Source: Eledone cirrhosa
Taxonomy: Eukaryota; Mollusca; Cephalopoda; Octopoda; Eledonidae
NCBI GenBank assembly: GCA_964016885.1
Contig: OZ024747.1
Span: forward strand, 560,001 to 624,000
DNA length: 64,000 nt
Reading direction: 5' to 3'
The notes under the pieces were generated by a model. That model was not told where the DNA came from and did not search any database. It saw nothing but the letters and a program-made list of their open reading frames with translations. Within the stretch, counting starts at the first letter, position 1; the number at the start of each line of letters is the position of its first letter. The translations under genes and the position numbers were made by a program. Below, piece after piece: positions 10,110 through 23,977 of the stretch.

Positions 10110-13100
10110 AACCTTTAAAATGGGTGGTTTTATTGCATAGAACCAGAGCTTGTTTTGACCGGGCTGGTAACTAAAGGGTTAAATGATAAAGATGATGTTA
10201 TATTTATATAGGTGGCAGCAGTATTAATACAAGAAGCAGAAAAGAGCATAAGGAGGTTGCCTGGCTGCCACCATTTTTTCCTTAATTAGTCAAGTTATTT
10301 AGAACTGACTTACCTGGGCACATTAGAAAGTTTTGAAGAATATTTCTGATACATTTGGAAAATCTTCCTAGAATAAATAGAGAATAATAATTTATTTTTG
10401 CTACACATGAACAAATACATATATATACATACATGCATGCATACACACACTTATTTTAATGTAGTTGTGAAGTGAAGTTAACTCTTAACATCATGCAATG
10501 ATTTCAAAGAAAATTTCTTTAATAAAAAAGGTTTTGTTAATTCAAATGTTTATATCTTTACTAGTGGACGAACCATAGTGAACATTTGTAGTATTAGAAT
10601 AAAGCCTTTAATGTTTAATGTGATGAAGTCATAATACTGTTTTGTACTTTTCAAGAATGTCTTGCTAATGTCATTTCATGTGGACATTAAGAGTTAATAA
10701 GAACACATCAATGATTGCACCTTATATTATAAAAGAAGAGCTGTTTCTCTGTCTGTCTGTACTTCCCACATATAGATTTTTTTTAGTTGCTTTTGTGAGG
10801 GTTTGCCTATGTCCTTCAACATATAGACAACATAACAGACTTTCATTAATCTTTTTGCTGTCTTTGGAAGGTTTCCATAAAGGCATTTATTTGTCATATG
10901 TTGCTGCCATTTCACATTAAGGGCCATTCATAACATCCTTGTGTAGAAGCCGTTTAGCCCATTAACTTCTCAGTCAGTGTCCATGTTTCACTTGCCATAC
11001 AAAAGTATGGGTTTAACAATTGCAAAGAACAGTTTGATTTTGATCCTTCTAGACAATTTGGAGTGCCAGATTTTCTTTAGTTTGTGACAGGCTTGTGCCC
11101 TCCTTGCTTCAGGGCTAAAGTCTTCAACAACATTCATTGTAGCTTATATAGTCAGTTGTGGTCTTGTAATTAACCCTCGCCACCTATTGAATTTAAATCC
11201 GTAGCCAGAACACTGGAAGAGATAGCACAAGGCATCTTGTCCAACAATCTGCCACCATGGACTGGAACAAATACCACAAGATATTCTATTCAACCCATAC
11301 TAGCATGAAAAAATGGACATAAAACGGCGATGATGATGACTCTACAAATTCGCCTCCTATCCTCTAAAATATATTTTGTCCCCAAACTTACCAAGCAGCA
11401 CCAAAACAATCTGCTTTCATTGTAATTACAATCATATTTCCAAGGATTTCACCTGTTAATCTAGATTTTAAAAACAAAAAGACAAAAATCATTAGAAAGG
11501 AAAAAATGCAAAAAAAATATATACTGAAATATAAGCCGATCTGAGTATAAGCACACCCCCCCCTTTTTTATGTCTGAGAAATGAGCAAAAATCCAAACCT
11601 TGTTTATAAGTAGAGGCAGATACTCAAAACACTAAATTTAGATGGAGAATATAAGCTGGCTCCTAACCCCATTTTACCAGCGATTTTTTTTGTTATAAAA
11701 TCAAAGGTTTATATTCAAGTATATAATGCTTGGCTTATATTCAAGTACTAGCTGCAGTACCCGGTAATACCCGGGAAAAGTGGGGTTATTCGCTGTTCCC
11801 AGAGTGCGCCTGAAAATGCTAGCGACCCTGGGTGCCCATACTGGATTTTCAATAGCAACCTTTGCTAGGTGTGTTTATGGCAGATCAATTTTTTTGTGTG
11901 GAACTATCAATAGCTGTTTAAGTCTAAGTCCTTCTTCCATCCAGCTTTCTTCATTCAGAGTGAATAAGTCAGAGAAGTTTGAGCCTGAAGAGTATCAAAC
12001 TTATTCAACAAACTTATGTATAAGAATAGCAAACTTACAGCCTTAGAACTCAAGAACAAACACAGAACAATTGAGGAAGTCATCGCAATTATTGAAGAAA
12101 TTATAACCAAGTGAACATATTCAGGTACTGTTCAAGCACTCTGTATATCACCATTTGAAAAGCCCTTCAAATGACTGAAGCAATTCAATAAAACCATCCT
12201 GTTTTCCCTCTATAGTAAACATAACCCAAGAAAACACACCATAATAAGTCAGATAAACCATCAAAAGTGTTGGCTCTAAAGAGGGCCTTGTAACGTTCAC
12301 TGTTGTAAAGTTTCAATAATGGGGGAGAAGTTACATCTTAATTCGTGTTAATCTTCCCACGATCCAACACCTCGAAATATCGACAAAATGAACTCTACTC
12401 TCAAAGATGGCATGTTACAATTAACATGCCGAGAGTACGAATATTCGTCAACATACAATTTGGGTTTTAGTCTTCGGACTAATCTCAAGGTAAGCCAACT
12501 TCCAGGGCATTGGTTATCACACTCTTTTGTAACTTATCACCGATTCCTGCAGTTGACCTTAATGTGACCTAAGTGTATGCACGTGTTCAGAATCCATATC
12601 AGTGGCTGTAATATATATATATATATATATATACAGAGACATCTGTTCTGTCGTCAACCAAAATTAGATTGTTGTCTGCTTTGTTTGAAATTTCATTATG
12701 TATATTTCTAATAAGTTGTTGCCTCGTTTTGGAAGACTGAGTTGTGGGAGGAGGAAGGGTTTAACATAAAGTAATAATAATTATAATAATGAAAATATTG
12801 TGTACAGTGCTCAGGTGCACTACAACTCATCAAAAGTGTATGTATAGTACATAGGGTAATGTACAAACGTCAGGAAAATGAACAGTGCATGAGTCATGAT
12901 ATACACATGTGTGCATGTGTATGGAAGGTAGACATCAGGTGTAGTTTTGGCAAATTTCGTGAAGCATGTGGGTTTTAAAGGGAGCTGTGCTGTTTTCTGA
13001 CTTTGTAGACATGTCCACGTGTGTTAGACACATGGAGATCAAAAAGGTGCTCAGGGTTGTTGGCGAGATGGTTAATAACTTTGTGGGTGTTTACCAAATC

Positions 13101-16100
13101 AGTTGCCAGACATCAGAGCTTCAATGGATCCATGCCCAGGGAAGCAAGGCGTTCAGAGTATGGTAGGTGTCTGATGGAGGGTATGCGCTTGGTTGCACAG
13201 ACTGGTGATGCGAATGCCAAGTGTGGTCATACCATAGCTGTATACAGCTTTAAATAGATGACTGGAGAACGGCTAACAAAGGTCTTGCTGAGTGATGCCA
13301 AGACACCCTCGTCCTTCTTGACAATCTTAGAGACGTGCTTTGTCCAACGCAAATCGCTGCTGACAGTAATGCCCAGGTCACATTCACAAGAGGACTTCTT
13401 GATATCAGTGTTGTGGAGGGAGTATGTGGACGCTGTGATCCATTGCTGCATTGTGTCCAGGTCTGATTGTAGGAAAGAGTTATAGATTTCAGGATCTGTC
13501 CTTTTGATTTCAAGGTACAGCTTCATGTCATCTGCATATTTCAGTACCGTGGCATTCTTTAAGTTGGCATTTATGTCATTAATGTATGCAACAAACAAAA
13601 GGGGACCAAGAACAGATCCCTGTGGTACACCAGATGACATCTCATATGGTGAAGAATGCTGTCCTAGAACCGTGACTACCTCTTTTCGGCTGAGAATGAA
13701 GGATTTCAACCAGTTAAAAAGATCATCCTTCACACCCATTGCAGAGAGTTTCGCCATAAGTCTTTTGTGTGGCACAGAATTAAAAGCCTTAGCGAAGTCA
13801 AGGTAAACAACATCCACCCATGAGCCGCTGTCAGTGATCCGGGTAATGTCTTCAAGGAACTCGATAAGCTGATCGCAGCAGCTGGAATTAGGGATAAATC
13901 CGTAGTATCTCCTCTTCCCCTTCTCTCACTGAAACGTCTTCTCTTTCCTCCTCCATTGTAACGACAGCCCCAGGGGTTCCATTATTGATTTTTATTGAAA
14001 TCTAATTAACCAGTCCTGTTTCTGAATATTAGCTTAACATGTGTGTAAAGTGTCATCAGGATCGGATCACTGGTGTAGGTGCCAACTGGTTATACACAGA
14101 TACACAGACAGACAGAAATTGCCATTTATATAGTAGATATAATCCTTGGCTTATATTCAAATACATAATCTTTGGCTTATATTCAAGAATATACAGTACA
14201 TAAAAGAAATGAATAAAGAAAATTTTTTAAATGAAGAAAAATTTTTAAAACACAAAATTAAATTAATCTTTCCAATAATACCAACATGAAACTGTCTTTG
14301 CCTTTATTAATGCAATACTTTGTATATATTTAAATCTTTCATGATAATTTAGAACATTTTGTTAAGTTATGTTAAAAACATTAGTTAAACAAATTTGCGA
14401 ACATATTTTTAAACAAATACACTTTAGAAATTTCAATTAGCCTTGAAAATAATCAAGTTTTCAGGGATTTAGTAAAACAATTTTTCCATTAATTACTATA
14501 TTAAGCCAGGATTTGGAACATAACATATAGCAATTGTTTATCATAACTAGGGTTTTCTCTGGCAAGTAGGAATCAAAATGGTTAATAAATGACAAAACTA
14601 TTTTTCTAAACCCTTCCAGATTCTAAATATTTTCAATATTGATTTAAACATTATCTGAAATAAATAGGCAATGTATCTTACAAGAACTGTTGTGAGGAAA
14701 TTGTTAAAAACAACAGCACATCTACAACTTACTGAACAAATGTCCTGACATCTGCATCAATTTCTTCTATCCATCTATCAATGATATTGATCACGATATC
14801 AGAAAATTGTGAGAGAAGCTGAAAAACAAGAGGAAGGAGAAATAAGTTTACTAGTTTTGTATAGAGTAGGTAAGTACAGCAGTATCAATCCTCGAATAAA
14901 CCCTAGACTTGTATGTAAAAATTGGGTGGACAGAAACTGTTTGGAAGCCCATCAGATGGACTGTATCAGTAATTGAAAGGGCCAACGTTATGATATCCCT
15001 AAAATCACAGCCTACTGTCATCAAAAGTAAGGGAGACATATGTTGATAATGTAGTTCTAGACATGTAATATCTGAGAAGAGAATCATAAGTCTAGTTAGA
15101 ATTAAACTGAGTCTAAACAACAACAATAAAAAGAAGAAAAGTTTGTTTACACTTAATTAAAAGTGAAAAATTTGACTCCACTTAAAATTTAGGAAAAATA
15201 TATACAACATGACTTACATCAGACCGGCTTTCAGCAGCCATTAGTGAAAATATTATATCAATTTCTTCTCCTCGTGTGAATTGAAACAAAACCATGTCTA
15301 AAAGAAAAATATAATTATATATGTATAGATATATATTTAGTATTAAAAAGATTGGAGGCCATATGCAGTTGATTATTCCTACTGTCCAACACCACACCTA
15401 GATATTCCCTATATATCAAAATATTTCACTCTGGCATCGAGTGCATGAATCTCCTGGGATGTCAGGGTGGTGGTGGTGGTGTGTGTGAATGTGTGTGTGT
15501 GTGTGTGGGGGGGGGGGTAATCCGTTGAGATATGGTTGAATGTGGAACTAGTGAGGAGTAGGGCTCTCGCACTTTTAATCCAGTTAAACGTTAATATACT
15601 ATAATTTATACTATAATTTATTGTTCAAATATACTGATATCTATTTTAAATATAATCATTTCATTTTAATTTATTTTATTCTGTTTACTTCTTGTTTTCG
15701 GTTATAATATCCCCATAGTGATAAGGAAGGACGTTCAGTCATAGAATTCTGCCTCAAAAGGCCTTGTTCAACCCATGCTAGCATGGATAAGCAAGCATAG
15801 AACTAATGATGATGGTAATGATGCAGTTGTGTGTGTTTATATTTAGGATAATTGACACTGCATGCTTGCTAAATATATGTGTGTGTGTGTGTTATGAGCA
15901 TTGTTTAATTGATATAGTCAACACCACCCTCGTGTATTTATATGTGTGTGTGTGTTATGCATTACACTTTATCCGAGATCTGACAAGCTCAGTTATTAGG
16001 CAATGTAGAGATCAGACAAACAGAATAACTATGTATGGAGCTGATACTTACCCGTCCAGATTCGAGGAAGATATTCTTGACCATCATGTAGTTCAATTGC

Positions 16101-17363
16101 CTTCAATAAATCAGTCAGTGCTAAGTTGTTTGGAGTCCACATCTACAGCACAGAAGATATATATAACATCAGTTGTAGGACTTTTCACATCAACTGGCTA
16201 CTGTTATTGTTGTTTACAACCTCAAATCAACCATAATTAACCCTTTTGTGACAATATTTCTTATGAAATACATACCTGTCAGACAGTCCTATACGAGCAA
16301 GACAACCAATCTTGCCTCAAGTGGGAAAATTCCCGTCCAAATCCATGCTAGCGTGGAAGATGGACGTTAAACGATGATGATGATTCTATTTCAATTAATT
16401 AATGGAAGAATTTTGAGAAATTTTCTAAAACGATTAATTATTTCATTATTAAAATAGTAACTTAACATATGGTTCTTATATAAAATTATGTTGAAAGATC
16501 TAATTTAAATAGGAACCCTTTGAAATTTGTTTCCAGTTTTGGTCATCAAATCCTTTTTTAAGGTATGTCCACATTGGTATATCCACATTGTGTCCTTTCT
16601 ATATTTAAGATGATGAGATGTGATTTGAAAAAACAAATACCCCAAGTCATCATGGACTGAAACTTTGTTATCTACAAATCGATGAGAAAGTTGACCTCAG
16701 CAAGATTGGAACTCATTTGTTTACCGATTGGGGTGGAACTCATCAAATTGAACCAAGGAAACAGTATTTCTATTGGTCTCTCCATTGCTGATACTATCTA
16801 TTGGTCACAACTCCTGGAAGAAAGAGCATTGTGAAACAAAGTATTTTGTTCAAGGACATAACGCATTGCCCGATCCAGGAATTGAACTCGCAAGCTCACA
16901 ATTGCAAATCTAATTCTCTAACCACTAAGCTATGCATCTTTTACAATTTTTACAGAAAGTAAATAAAGTCACAGTTTCGAAATAATCAAAACAAAGTTGT
17001 GGTGTACGTACATTTGGGGTAAAGCGGTCATAATATGACATGATCTTCTCCATCGTCTCAAACTGGCAGAGTAGGCGGAAAAAGAATGAACTGAAAGAAA
17101 TTAAAATGCATATATATATATCTCAGACCGGGTGATGTGTTGTTTCCTTGAGCAAGACACTTTATTTCACATTGCTCCAGTTTACTCAGCTGTAGAAATG
17201 AGATGATTGGACTGGGGTCCCTATCATTCCACGGCAAAAAAAACCCAGCACTCACTGTAAATGAGGTTGGTGTTAGGAAGGGCTGTAGAAATCAAGCCAG
17301 AATCAGTTCCCGTCCCACCCTTGCATGCAGGGAAAAGTGGACGTAAAATGATGATGATATATA

Positions 17364-17422
<59 letters not shown>

Positions 17423-20400
17423 ACATATATATATATATATATCTGATGATGATATATATATATATGTGTGTGTATATATATATATATGTGTGTACATATA
17501 TATGTGTGTATATATATATGTGTGTATATATATATATATATCATCATCATCATTTAACGTCCATCTTCCACGCTAGCATGGGTTAGACGGTTTTGTTCCA
17601 TTTGATGTGGGAATGGTTGGGAGACCACGTCTCACTCGAACGGAAGAATCTCTGGCAGGTTTTTAACAGTGGATGCCCTTCCTAACACCAACCACATTTA
17701 CAGTGTGGAGTGGGAGCTTTTTCACTGTGTCTCCTACACGGTCACCTTACTGTGTAGACTGTTGTGTCATCGACACAGTGGACGGAACGGGAGAGGTAGG
17801 GTGGGGTAGGGTGTGGCGGTGGAGTGTACATTGAGTTAAGAGATACCTACTGACTGTAGGTTTGTATGCAATGGCAGTCGGGTCTTCTGTACAACTGCAT
17901 GGCGCCAAAGGTCTGGATCCAGTGTCATTGTCTTAGAGAGGTGTAGGTGAGCAAGGTCAGTTGTTATCACCTCATCCAGGTATTTCTTGCTCAACCCACT
18001 CTGTAGCTTCCATCAATTTTCATTGCCCTGCACTTTCTTATAGAGCTGTCGTCCTTCATACGCATCACATGTCCATAGCAACGCAGCCACATTAAGTGTT
18101 AGTGAATAGAATATGTGTTTGTGAGAGGGGGGTAGGGGGGAGTAGGGAGAGTGAGGGAGGAGAGTAGGGAGAGTGAGAGGGAGGGGAGTAGGGAGAGTGA
18201 GAGATAGGAAGGAGAGTAGGGAGAGAGAGAGAGGAAAGTAGGGAGAGTGGGAGGGAGGGGAGATAGGGAGAGTGGGAGGGAGGGGAGGGAGGGAGAGTGG
18301 GAGGGAGGAGAGTAGGGAGAGTGAGGAGAGATAAGGGGAGTGAGAGGGAGGAGAGTAGGGAGAGTGAGAGGGAGGAGAGTAGGGAGAGTGAGAGTAGGGA
18401 GAGTGAGAGGGAGGAGAGTAGACATAGTGAGAAGGAGGAGAGTAGGGAGAGTGAGAGGGAGGAGAGATAGGGAGAGTGAGAGGGAGGAGAGATAGGGAGA
18501 GTGAGAGGGAGGAGAGTAGAGAGAGTGGAGGGAAGGGAGTAGGGAGAGTGAGAGGGAGGAGAGTAGGGAGAGTGAGAGGGAGGAGAGTAGAGAGAGTGGA
18601 AGGAGGTGAGTAGGGAGAGTGAGAGGGAGGAGAGTAGGGAGAGTGAGAATGGAGGGAGGAGAGTATGGAGAGTGGAGGGAGGAGAGTAGGGAGAGTGATA
18701 GTGAGAGGGAGAGTGAGAGGGAGGGGTGAGAGGGAGAGTGAAAGGGAGGAGAGATAGGGAGAGTGAGTGGGAGGAGAGATAGGGAGAGTGAGAGGAAGGA
18801 GAGTAGGGAGAGTGAGAGGGAGGAGAGTAGGGAGAGTGAGAAGGAGGAGAGTATGGAGAGTGAGAGGGAGAGAGGGCGGGAGGAGAGAGGGTGAAAGTTT
18901 TTGGCTAAGTAAAATCAACTTTAATTAAAATTTACTACTCACTAATAAATCCCTTCCTTGAAGGCGTCCCCGAGGAATTGGTAATTAGAACCGTGATTAA
19001 GGAATTCATCAATTCTGTAGGCCAATTGTGGGTCTTTGATTTGGAAAAAGCACTGCAAATATATATATAGGGTTAGACATATACATACACAGGTACACAT
19101 ATACATAAGTACACATATACATATATGTAGACATACATCTATAATTGTTATACTTGACATCATAAAATAAAATTAAACATCTAACTCGTTTAAATGCCTA
19201 AAGGGCTCGGTAGAAGAAGTTGATAGTTTCTGTTACCTGGGCAACCAAATTAGCAATGGAGATGGATGTTCTGAAAGTACAATACCCAAAGTGAGAACGG
19301 GATGGAGTTACTACCATAGCTAACCACAAAAGGTTTTTCCCTCAAAATAAAGAGCAGATTGTACGATGCATGTATATGAACAGCAATGTTCCATGGCAGT
19401 GAGACCTGGGTGCTGTGTGCAGAGGACCTACGAAGATTGTAAAGCAATGAAACTTGCATATATCGATGGATGTGTAATAATAATATACATGAATGGCAAA
19501 GCATAAATGAACTGAGAAAAACTGGGCATAAGAGGAGATTGCGTTGGTATGGACATGTGATGTGTATAAAGGTCGACAGCTGTAAAAAAAGGAGCAGAGC
19601 ATTCAAAGTTGATGGAAGCTATGGTGTAGGAAAACCTAGGAAAACTTGGAATGAGGTAATAAAAGCTGACCTTGCACAATTGTACTTCTCAAAGGTGATG
19701 ACACAGAACTGAGATCTCTGGTGTTATGTGGTAATACAGAAGACCCACTTACCCATGTACACAGCTTGAAGCATACATCTTCCCACTTCCATACACCTCC
19801 ACGTCCTAACACCCCTTCCTTCTTCAAGCCCTCCCCCCCTCCTGCACCTTACACATCCTAACACTCCACCCACACATCACCAGATCTACTTTCCCAATAC
19901 CTACACATCTCCCCCCAGTCTACACTGTAAATAGGTCATGTAGGTGTCACAACAAAGAGTACTCAGTCTACACTGTAAAGTGGTCATGTAGGTGTCATGA
20001 CAAAAAGTGCCCAGCCCAAACAGTAAATGTGGTTGGTGTTAGGAAGGGTATCCAGCTGTAGAAACCAAGCCAAAATCAGTCATGTATGAGCAAGATATGG
20101 TCATCGGACTTGGCTTGTCTCACAATGGAGCAACTCATCTAACCCATGCTAGCATAGAAAAATGGACGTTAAACGATGGTGATGCAGATACACACAATGG
20201 CTTTTAAATACCTAAGAACAAAAACAGTGACATCACTTTTAGATAACAAACAACAGCACATCCATATGTACATATATCTATATCTAATATAAAATGATAG
20301 GTAATTATAAACTTGTTTAAGCAGCCAGATTTTGCTGGATTCAGCCAGATTTAGCTAGATTCAACCAGCCGTACTGAGATGATTTACTCTTGGCTACTGA

Positions 20401-20783
20401 GTTCAACTTTACCTTTCATCTATTCAAGGTCGATAAAAGTACTGGGTCTATTCTACCTCTATATCTCTTTCTCACTTCCTCTCTTTCACTTTCTACCAGA
20501 CTCTAGAAAAAATTGTCTATATGGAACCCCTAAGCCTCCTTGAGGAGTAGTTACAGGGCCATACATATAGAAAGGTAAATTAGTAGAAAGAAACTAAAAA
20601 TTTAAACTTACCTTAGCCATAGCATTGGAAAAGAACTCAACTGGAAACAAAACAAACAAAAAAGATATAAAAAAGGCCAACACGTTATTTACTATTATCT
20701 AGCATAATAAGCTGGTATAGCTGTATGGTTAAATAGTTCAGTTAGCACCACATGCTTCTGGGCTCAGTCTCACACGCTCTTAT

Positions 20784-20857
<74 letters not shown>

Positions 20858-21924
20858 TATATTATATTTTGAGATTAAACTCTCAGTCGTTTACAATTAA
20901 TCAGCTCCAAGAAAGAGGCATTTCCGAGCAGTTAAATACATGTTATACATTAATATATATGATAAACACAAAACGTGTTTGCATTGTAACAGACAAAGTT
21001 AGCTATCAATGAAATAAACTAATTAAAGTGAATACAATTTGTCTGTCTCGATATAAGTCAATAAAGACAAGCTTATATTGGCAAAAGCCGTGATTCCTGG
21101 ACAAATCTAAATTTCAAAATCCAAACCCGCTCCGTAGATGAATTTGAACTTCGAAACCTAAATATGTTTCGCAACGATGGTAGATGAATTGAAAAATAAA
21201 GAGAATCGAAATGGAATTGAAATAAAAAGTGAAATATCCAAATCTTCTGTGCTTATCAACAGGAATCCAGTAAAATTAGTACATTCCACAATCAAAAATT
21301 TTGCAGGTCTGACTACACGTGTGTGTAGCCAGCCAAGCTAGCCATCCCGCATTCCCGGTGCTAGAAATAACAGCCGTTTATACGGGATTAAAGATCAGCT
21401 CTACAGTTAAGGAGCAATATACTATATTATATTTTTGAGATTATTTTGCTCCTTAACTGTAGAGCTGATCTTTAATCCCGTATAAACGGCTGTTATTTCT
21501 AGCACCGGGAATGCGGGACGGCTAGCTTGGCTGGCTACACACACGTGTAGTCAGACCTGCAAAATTTTTGATGGTGGAATGTAATAATTTTACTGGATTC
21601 CTGTTGATAAGCACAGAAGATTTGGATATTTCACTTTTTATTTCAATTCCATTTCGATTCTCTTTATTTTTCAATTCATCTACCATCGTTGCGAAACTTA
21701 TTTAGGTTTCGAAGTTCAAATTCATCTACGGAGCGGGTTTGCATTTTGAAATTTAGATTTGTCCAGGAATCACGGCTTTTGCCAATATAAGCTTGTCTTT
21801 ATTGACTTATATCGAGACAGACAAATTGTATTCACTTTAATTAGTTTATTTCATTGATAGCTAACTTTGTCTGTTACAATGCAAACACGTTTTGTGTTTA
21901 TCATATATATTAATGTATAACATG

Positions 21925-21978
<54 letters not shown>

Positions 21979-23937
21979 TGGCTTGCACTGCTCTCACCAA
22001 CCATTCTTCTACACCCAATTTCCTTAAGGACTACCTGATAATAGATGGAGGTATTCTGTCAAAGGCCTTCTCTAGATCAACAAAAGCTAAATATAGTGGT
22101 TTATTTTTGGCTAGGAACGCCTCTTGTAGTTGCCTCACTAGGAAGATGGCATTTGTAGTATTTTTCCCAGACATGAAGCTAAATTGCATCTCATCTAATT
22201 TAACTCTTTCTCTAATTAGTTGAGTGCAACTAATTCTTTCTGTCACTTTCATAACTTGATCCATTAGTCTTATTCCTCTATAGTTACTCCTTTCTAGGGC
22301 TTACCTTTGAAATGCAATATGGGTATGGATGATGTTTGCTAGATGAAGAAAGAAGTGCCAGGAGATGTCAATAGAAGTAAGCTGCAGTGGAAGAAGACTG
22401 AAGAAAACCAAGAGAGCTAAAGAGGACCCATCCAACCAATGCAAGCATGGAAAAACTGACATGATGATGATGGTGATGGCTTGGTGGTGATATGGAGTTG
22501 AAGAAAGAAAGAGTGATAGAGAGACAATCATACATATAAATACTTACAATCAGATGGATGTTGCAGAGTCATTTCTTTGTCTTTCAAGTAGTCCATGATT
22601 TCATAGAGTAACTGTGATTCCACATCTCAAAAAAATAACAGAATCAACACAGATTAATCATTTAACTTTAACCAACATCCAATATTGTTATTGTGTATGT
22701 GGCTATCTTTGACTGAAAGAAATATATTTGGTGGAATTGGTAAATAAAGAGACAACCCAATGCCTCAGTCCCACTTCATTCCTTATCAATAGTCTCCATA
22801 TACTCATTGATGCAATCACAGTATTGCCTCATATCTCTATTAATATTACCAGCTGTAATAATGAAGATGCTGGCATTCATTATCAAGGTAGTTTACAGGA
22901 GGACCTCATACAGACAGTCCTGATTCAGGAGCATATACACATATAACTCTTGTTGACATACTGCACTAATCCCTGTATATATAATCAAGGTTTTTCTTTT
23001 CCTCCTTAGTGTAGTTTTTTTATGGCTGGATGCCCTTCCTATCATAAATTGACAGTATGGACAGAGTGCTTGTTATCATGCTACACACACGAGAGAGGTT
23101 GTCTGTCAAGACTAAAGTATCCCCTCTACATGGAATCACAATTTCACAAGCAGGCTGTTCTGTTGTTTAAACAACTGGAACACATGCTGTCAGAACCAAA
23201 AGAGGTCCAACAACAAACAGGGGAGCAATTTCATACTAGGAACTACCAGCACTCCTTCACCCATATATCCATTCCACTTGGCAACCCTGGCACTCCTTCC
23301 CCCAGCAATCATCACCCATATACATTACCTGACCATATGATATCTGATCCCTCTTATACCCAGTTTTTCATTCAACTCATCCATTTTTCATTGTTTATCC
23401 ATATTAACATTATACAACCAACAGCGCCTGCTCAATTAATTTCTTTCTATTCTTTAAAGAGTTTATTTCACTCATTTTCTTACTGTTATTAACTACAACT
23501 GTACATCTGTCACACACAAAATATCCCTATTTCATTAGCCTGCCTGTGATACCACTACACCACTTGTGTACTCAGAGTTTCTCCCAACTCCTTTCCTGTA
23601 TATCAAGCCTTATAACAGGATAATCTTGCCTTCTTTTCTACTTAGCAAGACATTAGTCATTGCTAAGTTTTCTATGATTTGTTACTAAGATAAAACTAAT
23701 GAGGAATTATACCTCCAACTCCCTCAATAATATATAAAGACAAAATTGAAAAGTTGAAAACTACTTACTTTCATTGAAATAGTTAATGTTTATAAACATG
23801 CTCCAACTTCCCAAACTGGGTTCTGTAAAATTAAAACAATGATATATCAGTAGTAACTAAGGCATGAAGAAGATTTTAAAAAACACTGAATAGCATTAAC
23901 AACAATTTCCCTTCCTTATTAAATGTATTGTGCATGA

Positions 23938-23977
<40 letters not shown>

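Noticed and set aside
15806..16240. 144-codon plus-strand frame
   Set aside because: Overlaps PTCD3 exon 18 antisense and TG repeats; no independent support.
18013..18918. 301-codon Ser/Pro/Leu-rich minus frame
   Set aside because: Purine/pyrimidine minisatellite; compositional open frame overlapping a PTCD3 intron.
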